Source: Cycas panzhihuaensis (lineage: Eukaryota > Cycadophyta). From it: a stretch of DNA of 64,000 nt. A program made the position numbers and the translations under genes. Where the stretch lies: contig CM041465.1 in assembly GCA_023213395.1 (NCBI GenBank), positions 123,697,741 to 123,761,740 of the forward strand, in the 5' to 3' direction. This document shows, in pieces, positions 55,560 through 64,000 of the stretch. The notes under the pieces were generated by a model. The model saw nothing but the letters and a program-made list of their open reading frames with translations. It was not told where the DNA came from and made no database searches. Each line of letters begins with the position of its first letter. Position 1 is the first letter of the stretch.

Positions 55560-56370
55560 CATGAATGTGGTTGCTACCACCACTCTCAAACAAGCTTGGA
55601 ACACAATCCATTTCTTTATATATAACAAAAGATGATGCCAAAATTCTAGCATTAAGGAACCAACTGTATAGCTTAAAACTAAGTGGGCTCATGATTGATC
55701 ACCTGCAAGAGGTTAAAATGATCAAAGAGTTTGGCATTTTGGTGTGACACCACTTCACACCTCTCCGAAGCATTTTGGCGCTTGCTACGCCTCTCCTTGT
55801 TGAGTTCTATGGATAAACCATTAGAAGACTTGAAATTGGTCACTGCAATAATCAGAACTCTTCCAACATCATATGAAAAACTTTATCACTAATTTAAACT
55901 TGAAGGGAAAGCTAAATAAATTAACTTTCAATGAATTAGAAGGATTGTTGAAGCTAATGGAGCATAAGCTCAAAGACATCACTAGAGAATCATCGAATGC
56001 ACTAGCAGTTAAGTTCAACTATAAACAACCCTTTGTGCCTAAGAGAAACACTATTTTGTTTGAACACAATGTTTAGCACAAGGATCCTAAAGAATAGATG
56101 AAGTGTTAGCACTATGGTAAAATAGGGCATCAGAAGAGGGATTATTAAAGTTATAGCAACAACGGTGGCAATAGTGTCCTCAACAACCTTGGTAATAAAA
56201 CAGGAGGCACAATGGTCTTCATGGTAGTTTTCTAAAGTGCTCATTCATCAGGTAACAGTGAGAAGAGAGGAAAACTTTTTATAACACCATACTTGATTAG
56301 AGATGATGCAATTGATGTATGAATTATTGACTCAAGGGCAACCAGACATTTAACAAGGAGATTGGAATAG
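55560..56370 (+). pseudogene. copia gag and protease motif of RLC_E
   Basis: Frames read TKDDAKILALRNQLYSLKLS, HLQEVKMIKEF, LNLKGKLNKLTFNELEGLL and LMEHKLKD, typical of the UBN2 domain and its C-terminal part. The zinc knuckle near 56105-56150 reads C-HYGKIGHQKRDY, with two Cys replaced by Tyr. The protease motif IIDSRATRHLT at about 56325-56360 keeps Asp-Ser but has Arg for Gly. Confidence 0.7.
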
Positions 56371-56799
56371 TTTGAAAACATGAAAAAGACAATAAGTGGA
56401 TCCATTACAATTGATGATAAATTTGTTCTACAAGTAGCAGGGATTGGTGAAGTTCCAATCCCCATTTCAAAATACATAAATACATACATAAAAAAATATG
56501 TTGTACATACTTGGTTTAAAGGTCAACCTCATCTCAATCTCTTACATCAAGAAACAACAACATATACATCTCATTGGCGAATGTATTATCCTAAACAAAT
56601 AAGGGATGATAGTTATTGATGGAACAAGGATAAATGACGTACATGTTAAATAACAAATTTAAAAATAAAAAAGCCTTCAATATTTTTGTAAATAATGAAA
56701 AACTCTAGTATAAGAGGATGGGCTATTTGAATTATCACAATCTCTAACTTTTATATAAACTTAATATAGTACATGGCATTCATAAAATCAATGCTAAAC

Positions 56800-57560
56800 A
56801 ATGTTTGTATGAAGCACATATGATGGCTAAACAACATCAAGAGTTGTTCCCAAAAAGCAAAGTAATCCTAGAGTTGGTTTATTTCAATATTTACCGACCA
56901 ATGTTAGTTACGTCAATTGGAGGAGCCAAATATTCTCTAACCCTCAGTGATGACTTATTTAAAAAAGTTTGGATTTACCCTATTAGGGACAAGTTGTAAA
57001 CCTTCAAAGTCTTTAAGTAATTCAAGAAGCATGTCAAGAACGAAATAAATCAAAAACTGAAGATTTTGAAGTTGAACAATGGAGATGAGTACACATCAAA
57101 GAAATTCAGTAAATACTATGAAGACAATGGCATCCAAAGACAGTTGACTATAGCCTACACATCCAAACAAAATGCCATTGCCAAACGCATGAATAGGACT
57201 TTAGTTGAAAAAGTGAAGCATGTGATGAAGAGCAAAGATGTTATTGAATACCTTTGGGTTGGTGAACATTGTTGCTTACCTAAATAATCAGAGTCCAACT
57301 AAAGTAATTTAGAACAAAATAGCATAGGAGGCTTGGTTTGGAAACAAGCCTATAGTCAACCATCTAAAAATGTTTGGGAGTATTATATACATGCATACTC
57401 CTAAGGAAAAGCGAAAGAAGTTTGATGACAAAAGTTCTAAATGTATCATCATTAGATACTGAGAAAAAAAGAAGGCCTATAAGGTTTATGAGTTGAAAAT
57501 CAAAAAGATTCATGTAACCAATAATGTCATCTTCGTTGAAAGTGATTAGCAACTTGACTT
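56800..57560 (+). pseudogene. copia integrase of RLC_E
   Basis: Includes KVILELVYFNIYRPM (the first Asp of HTDVCGP has become Asn), TLSDDLFKKVWIYPI, KLNNGDEYTSKKFSKYYED (normally RSDNGGEY, Asp lost) and AYTSKQNAIAKRMNRTLVEK (Glu of VAER lost). All three catalytic residues are therefore changed. The C-terminal part reads LNNQSPTKVI, EAWFGNKPIVNHLKMFGSII and IIRY-EKKKAYKVYEL. Confidence 0.78.
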
Positions 57561-57939
57561 AGTTTCATTGGACGTGAAACACTTGATTGATTAGTAATCT
57601 CAACCCATTAGTGAGTAACTTGAGTGTTGTTTATCGAGGTAAATGGTTATCATCAACCCTAAACTAGCCAATGAGATCACAAATGCTGATAATACGATGT
57701 GCAAAAAGTTCAATTTTTTGGACCTCAACCAAGAGACAATGAAAAAGCTCAGTCTAGCGTGTCGTAAATTATAATTGCTTTGGAGGATTACTGCGAAGAA
57801 CCATGCCTCAGAGGTCTACCTTCTTCTTCAAAGAAGAAGTTACCCAAATGGTACCTAAAACCATTAATAATGCCAAGTTGCCTAAAACCTAAGATAAAAG
57901 AAAATCTAAATGTCAATTCAAGGACTAAGTTAACTTTGC

Positions 57940-59460
57940 ATTAATGGGTCAAGTTATGAATGTCGATAAGCCTTCCACTTTTGAGAGGGCAATAAAGAAA
58001 TAAAAATGGAAAGTTGTAAGAGATGCTAAAATCCAAGCAGTAAACAAAAATAAGACTTGGTATTTAGTCAACTTGCCACTCAAAAGCAAGCAATTGGATG
58101 TAAATGAGTCTATAAGACCAATTCAAATCAGATGGCACCATAAACAAACAAAAACCAAACTTATTGCCAAAGGCTTCAAATAGAAAAAATGTATTGACTA
58201 TTAAGAGACCTTTCCACTTGTGGCAAGGATGAGCTTTATCAAAATCTTTTTGGTGATAGCGACCTAATTCAACCCACAGATACACCAAACGAGTGTAAAA
58301 CATGTCTTCCTCAATCAAAACCTGACTAAAAAAATGTACATGGAACAACCACCTGACTATATCAAAAACGGTCAAGTGCACTTAGTATGTCAATTAAAGA
58401 AGGCTTTGTATGGTTTGAAGGCTCCCTGAGCCTAGTATGACAATATTGATTAGTACTTTCACAAAATTGAGTTTGAAAGATCACCAACTCACTCAAACCT
58501 ATACATAAAGGTCTAGAACAAAGATGTAACCTTTATAATATTATATGTGGATGATTTACTGATCACTAGGAATGATATCACAATAATATCAAACTTAAAA
58601 CAAGATTTGATAAAGAAGTTTGAAATGACAAATCTTGGTTTACTCCATTACTTGGAATGGGAGTATTGCAAAGGCTTGGCAAAGTCTTCATTTCACAGAT
58701 TAAATACACTCCAGAGATTTTAAAAAAATTCACAATGGAAGATAGAAGCTTGTTTCAACTACTATGGAGACAAGAGTCAAACTCATAACTTAGAATGATG
58801 AAAATAAGCTAATGGATGGCACCTTATTCAAACAACTAGTTGATAATTCAATTTAATTCACTATAACCAGATCAAATATTTAATATATTGTTGGCATAAT
58901 TTTTAGATTCATGAACTAAAATAATCACTAATTAGCCGCCAAGAGAATTATCAAATATTTGCATGGAATAGTGCAGTATGGACTAGAGTTTGTTCACAAT
59001 GACAACTTCAAACTAGTTAAGTACACAATTTTATATTAGACACCATGTGTTGATAGTAGAAAGTCCAAATTTGGCTATTGTTTCAATCTAAACTTTGCAT
59101 TTGTGACTTGGAGGAGCAAGAAACAACCAAGTGTTGCTCTTTCAATAACTAAAGTAGAATATAAAGTTGCAAAAAAAAAAAAAAGAAATTGCAATTACAA
59201 TAACCTCGAAAGGCATCTGGCTCAAACAAATTCTTGAAAATGGGTATACATCAACAAAAAACGACAATATTGTATTGTAATAATCAAAATGCATTGACAT
59301 TAGTCAAGAATCCAATTTTTCACACACACTAAACACATCGAGGTTCATCATCATTTCGTTGTAATGTTGATCCAAAATGACAACATTGAACTTGTCTACA
59401 AGCTTATAAAAAAACAACTAGCAAAAATCCTCACCAAGCCCCTAGCTTTGGATAAATTCT
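57940..59460 (+). pseudogene. copia reverse transcriptase and RNase H of RLC_E
   Basis: RT contains a KAIGCK-VYKTNSNQ block (normally GCKWVFKTK), KLIAKGF-like and KALYGLKAP-like pieces in shifted frames, and ILYVDDLLITRNDI at about 58545-58580 with both Asp intact. KKFEMTNLGLLHYLEW follows. RNase H shows VDSRKSKFGYCFNL, VTWRSKKQPSVALS-like and TLVKNP blocks, ending near 59460. Confidence 0.72.
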
Positions 59461-59516
59461 AAAATTTTAGGGGAGGGTTAGGTATTAAGATCAACAATGT
59501 AAACATTAAGGAAGAA

Positions 59517-59763
59517 TGTTAGAATAACATTAATTTAAATGTTTACATTAATATTCTATTAGTGAGTTGCTTGTAGGTTACCACTCACGTGAAAACCGTG
59601 TACAACCAACTACTCGTTGGTCGTTACACATCACACACAAATATTTGTAACATGAATGTACAAAGTAATGAGAGAGGAATAAAATAAAAATTAATGATAG
59701 ACAAATCCTATTTAACATATACATATGTGATGTGTTTTACTTGTTTTTCCACCGACTCCAACA
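59517..59763 (+). repeat. RLC_E 3' LTR, 247 bp
   Basis: TGTTAGAATAACATT...CGACTCCAACA with canonical TG...CA ends, directly after AAGGAAGAA. Its start repeats the words before it (ATGTAAACATTAA against ATGTTTACATTAA, inverted), giving a small stem-loop capacity at the 5' end. Confidence 0.7.
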
Positions 59764-59824
59764 AAAAATAAAGAGGACAAAAAAAAATTTACTTTAAAAG
59801 GGCGAGGAACCAATTGAATTGGAT

Positions 59825-60704
59825 CTAATTGTTGATTTAAGTTTCCCACTGCACTTGTGGGAAGGGTACACTTGTCAAGGTTACACAGGTTATAGTCTAG
59901 TTTAGGACACAGTCAACATCATTATCCACATATATCACACAGATTTATTAATGTTTCCACATGATTATATCATAATAGCACACAGTAGTACAAAGATCAA
60001 CACATATTCCACATTCAATCCTTGCAAACACAGAGAATACACAATTTCCACGTAACTCTTATTTTATTAAGCAATAGTTCTTTTACACAAAGTGCTAAAA
60101 TGCATTCCAGCGTCATATATTCACTCTGTCACATGCGCACCCAGGAGGTACCCATCAAAATACATGGCGTCAGGTTGTTGTCATGCGTACTAGTCTCCGT
60201 ACCAATGCGTACCGATATACTTGGCTCTCACCCTCGAGAATATACCATAGAATTGAATCACTCGGTTCTCACCCTAACCGAATGGTCCTTGGGAAACCTC
60301 ATAAATACGCTCCTTGGTATCCTTTGACTAAAGGGTTATGACTGTCTGTCATAATCGTACATTTTCAGTCAAGCGTACCCCTTCCTAACCATTGATTAGT
60401 TTCCTTAACTGACTGTCTTAACTCATCCGCAATGCGTCATACATTTGATGTCATCCGGACTTCAAATGCATTTAATCTTCTCATGCGTACTGTTCCTGTT
60501 TGCTTGCATTCTACCTGGAGGTACGTATCTGTGTTGCGTACCTTTACCAGATACGCACCTGTCATACGTACCCAGAATGTTGGATTCTTCACTTTTTGCT
60601 GCATACATACCTTCGTACGGTCCGTACCTACACAGTCCAAGGATACTCGGCCTCTCTCTGGTCTGCTCATAGCCCAGCGTGTCACATTATGCTCCAACAC
60701 TAAT
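59825..60704. mobile_element. CpG-rich solo LTR with perfect target duplication
   Basis: TGTTGATTTAAG (59830) to GCTCCAACA (60699) has TGTTG...CAACA ends and is flanked by CTAAT on both sides (59825-59829 and 60700-60704). No interior or partner LTR is present, as expected after recombination between two LTRs. The 870 bp hold about eleven CGTAC words and many other CpGs, in strong contrast to the rest of the window. Its family cannot be named from the sequence. The several open frames across it are unrelated to known proteins. Confidence 0.75.
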
Positions 60705-63700
60705 ACCAATTAATGTAAACCTAGTTAAAATTCACATAAAATGAATATTCACCTAAGGTTGATTAAAGAGGTATTAGACAATAGAATGCACAACTAAGGA
60801 CAAGTATTGAAAATAAAGATTGACTCGTCATTTTATGAATAGTAAACAAGCTTATATACAAGTACAAAAAAAATGTAGCATAAACCTTGGGTGAAAAACA
60901 ACTCAACGAAAAAAAAAGCTAAGCTACTTTACAAAAAAGTCACAAGCCATTGAATGACTAAACATACTTAATTAAACCTAAAGGTACCTAGTTCCACGTA
61001 AGTAAATTCAAATACATTTATGGTACGTGATACACATAATACAATTCATCAATGGAGATAATGCAAGAAGTGCATATAAACAAATTTAAATACAATCAAA
61101 TCTAAGTTGTATGATATCTTTACAATTCACTAATCATAGAGAATTGTTGAGAGATATATTTGAATCAATCTATGCAAAGAGCAACATTAATTCTTCAATT
61201 TGGGAGAAACTGTTAACATTCCATGGTGTGGACAGAGATTCCACTCTCTCTACCATTTGAAATTTAGGTGTATTTTGTTGGATAGAATTGAAACAAGTGA
61301 TAATCAAACTATATTAATGGTCCAATGAGGTTGTAACATGAAGTTCAAAGTAAATTATTTTTTATTTTGTTATAGTTTTGAAATACATGCAAGTTTATCA
61401 CTTGCGTTACGTTTGTCTATGTAAGGAGCTTGCATTCGCAAACTCCCTTTCTATGTGCTTAAAGAGAGAAAAAATCAGGTCCCTACATGCACAATAATAG
61501 GTAGAGAATGTCATAGCTATACCTGTGAATGAATGCAAGAGCGATGGGTGTCTAATTAGTCCATATTGGACAAGTTCTTCACCTAGAACTATAGAAGGAA
61601 TTCAAGCACTACTAATTGGTATCTCTATTCATGTATTAATGATGATAGATGCATTTCCCATAGAACCAACATTACGGCTATGTAAACTTTGAGTTTAATA
61701 GAGATGATGTAATTTTATTTTAAATAAATTATTAATTATATCAATGAATTTGCAACAGAGTTATATTCTTCTATTAAAACTATTTCTTTAAGATTATTTC
61801 TACAAAAGATGAATTGTATTATAAAATTCAATGACTTAAATGACATGAATCATTTTTGTCTCCGTTGTCATACTAATAACAATCATTACATTTTTACAAT
61901 GGAAAAATTATGAGAAGACTGAACAAGAAATACAATAAAATGTCAAATCATGCTCAACCCTAGTTAACTATTGTTTTATGCTATGAAAACTCATTCCAAC
62001 TAAATTCAATAATGATGAATACAAGTGTAAATTTCCATAAAAGGCAAAAACACAAAATTAAAGTAGTTAATATTCCACTAAAATCAACCTAGGTTAAAAA
62101 ATACACAATCAGCTCCTCAATTAATGGCACATTCTTCACACTTCAACCATTGCTTAGAACTTGCATGGCAAAACGTTATACCTCAGTAAAATAATTTAAA
62201 ACAAAAAAAAAGCTACATAAGCTATGAATCACAAATTAGAAGGAACAACAGATTAAAGATATGTACACCTCCATTATGAAACTGGAAATGACAAGTTACC
62301 ATTCCATCATACAAAATAAGTCATGTTAGGCTTGATTGAGATTACTACTGAATCAAATTGAAACATAACTCGAGAACACGATAAAGAAATGTATTTAAAA
62401 AAACTACAATTAGAAAACTAAGTTTAAAATCTCAAAATCCATCATGCTTCCATTTTTGTTGAATAAAAAAATTCATGAGTTGTTGGGATCAAAAAAATGA
62501 TGTTGATAATTACCATGATTAAACAGTTTGATTCTCCATTAGGTCTCCTATCAATTTTCTCTTTATAAATTTAAATTTCTCTGTGGAGGGCCAACATCTC
62601 ACATACTATGTCAGATTCTTTAAAACTATTAGCAGCAATGTGTTACCTCTGGGAAATGAAATTATTATAGAGTTACCCCAAGTCTAATAGAGTCTAATAA
62701 AGAATATTGCATTTCGAGGCACTTGATGCTCACTCATATGATAGCTTAATTCCCTTTCATTGAAATCAACCCTCTTGCCAAGCAACCAGTACAAGATTTT
62801 AAAACTTGGATTCAAAAATTATGCCTCAAACATTGTATATAACAAATTTGCATTGCCACCATTTCATTAGTTGTCAATTTTCTTTGCTACTTTATATGCT
62901 TTTACATGTTCTCAGAAGGCAACGAGGTTGTAGCATGCTTTTTGAATGAAAGGGACTTCCAATAAGGGAATGATTGTGTGTGTTTTGGTAGTAGCTTCTT
63001 AAATTGGCAATCATCATGTTCAAAATAAGTTCAAAGGTCTCTCACCAAAACTATAACTGAGATTTCCAAATGACATATACATCCCATAAATGCTGATATT
63101 GTTTCTAATGTTATCTTTTGGATCGCTATAAAGATACAACCATGATTCCAAAGAGATGATTTGGTCTAGATGCTCTTTGTACATTCCAATAATTGCCAAT
63201 TGAAGGAGCAAAATTAAATACCAATTCACAGAAACTTAATGCCTCTGGGAAAAAGAATTTGTATTATGTTCCATGCATCATCAAAACCAAAGAACCAAGT
63301 AACACACAAGTGTTCTACATAAGTTGTCTTAAGCTATTGCCTAGAGTGTACTGATTGAAAGAACTGAAGAAAACAGTGCCTCAATATATCTTCAAACAAC
63401 ATGGATTGATTGTAGAAGATGCATATACCAAGTAAAAGAGAACTTTGACATGAAGGCATTGTTTCTAGTGCCAGGAAAGTGTCACCAATTTGATGTTTAT
63501 TTCATATTTCTGATGGTCCCAAATGTTATTGGTTTAAGTGAAGAGGGAATCAATGCATCTTACAAATAAGTAAGACTACACAAGGTTTGCAGAAATAGTA
63601 GTTTGGGCAGAGAGAAGGTGAACCCAAACTCTTATCTTTATTCTTAGCTTCATGCCTAAGAGCGACAACTAGGCTCAAGCTTTGATCTTTACCTAAACTA

Positions 63701-64000
63701 GCATGATTACATAATTGTTGTAATTGAAAATATATATGAAAATTATCTATTGGGGCAAAATCAATATAGACCTCAACTATTGATATTTTTTCTTGGGCTG
63801 TCTACTCCTTGGTATCAAACAAGGTGCCATTCCCTTCCTTTATGTAGTTAATATCCATAAGTAATGCAAGTACCCTTCCTCAATGGTTTACTTACAAGTT
63901 AAAGTTGCCTTAGATAACAAAATTTAATTAAGCTACAAAAAAATGAATCATGGACCCTGTGAATAATGCCCATTGGGACTCATATCCGCCTAGGGTTAAT
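60705..64000. other. AT-rich terminal stretch, nothing recognised
   Basis: No retrotransposon domains, LTR pairs, RNA genes or convincing exons were seen on either strand. A 69-codon - strand frame at 63020-63229 was examined and not accepted as a gene. Confidence 0.4.

Larger units (their letters stand above)
55500..59763 (+). mobile_element. RLC_E: Ty1/copia element with only a 3' LTR
   Basis: Gag, protease, integrase, RT and RNase H are readable in copia order, followed by a purine-rich tract and a 247-bp LTR (59517-59763). No matching LTR is present upstream, so the 5' end is truncated or decayed beyond recognition. It is the most stop-ridden coding element of the right half, with a YVDD box that nevertheless survives. 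Confidence 0.78.

Noticed and set aside
60022-60713. Several overlapping open frames of 67-101 codons on both strands
   Set aside because: They lie within a solo LTR, overlap in several frames, and owe their openness to the lower AT content there.
63020-63229. 69-codon - strand frame with GMYKEH and YGMYMSFGNL, loosely like pentatricopeptide repeats
   Set aside because: Only two short resemblances, wrong spacing for PPR units, and no continuation in neighbouring frames.

Overview
This is plant nuclear DNA from a retrotransposon-dominated, AT-rich intergenic region. It holds no intact gene. Almost everything that can be recognised is a decayed Ty1/copia or Ty3/gypsy LTR retrotransposon, nested inside one another and broken by stops and frameshifts. 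Two gypsy elements with chromodomain remnants, tRNA-iMet primer sites in both superfamilies and a captured piece of a plant VIRILIZER gene all fit a seed plant with a large genome. A gymnosperm is my best guess, but it is inference and not proven here. Element names used below (RLC_A-F for copia, RLG1-3 for gypsy) are my own labels.

Positions 1-23.2 kb form one nested block. The left edge is an internally deleted copia (RLC_F, + strand). Next comes a non-coding LTR element on the - strand (RLC_B, LTRs 1565-2066 and 17133-23203). Its interior is split by a gypsy chromovirus (RLG1, 2904-16564, +). RLG1 is itself split inside its RNase H by a copia (RLC_D, 6839-14400, +). The right RLC_B LTR is split by another copia (RLC_A, 17595-23121, -), flanked by a perfect 5-bp target duplication.

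Positions 23.2-40 kb hold further RLC_B copies in both orientations. Two of them meet 3' LTR to 3' LTR and form a giant imperfect palindrome centred near 26670 with arms of about 2.1 kb. The right copy is interrupted by a copia (RLC_C, 32306-39892, -). Between its primer binding site and gag, RLC_C carries an antisense fragment of about 1.1 kb of the host gene for VIRILIZER, a subunit of the m6A RNA methyltransferase. RLC_A and RLC_C entered two different RLC_B LTRs at the same LTR position, within about 1 bp.

Positions 40-53 kb are a - strand gypsy element (RLG3) whose integrase end is split by a + strand chromovirus that has lost gag (RLG2, 41191-46015). RLG3 also contains a probable solo LTR (49100-49554). 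Positions 53.4-54.8 kb are different in character: a candidate first exon of an unidentified nuclear gene on the - strand with a consensus splice donor, a CG-richer duplicated upstream region and a four-unit minisatellite.

Positions 55.5-59.8 kb are a + strand copia (RLC_E) with a 3' LTR only. Next is a CpG-rich 870-bp solo LTR (59830-60699) with a perfect CTAAT target duplication. The final 3.3 kb is AT-rich sequence in which I recognise nothing.

All coding assignments come from reading translations by eye against remembered family motifs. LTR ends come from matching the two copies by eye and are good to a few bases. None of the elements looks able to make working proteins, although several keep intact catalytic motifs.
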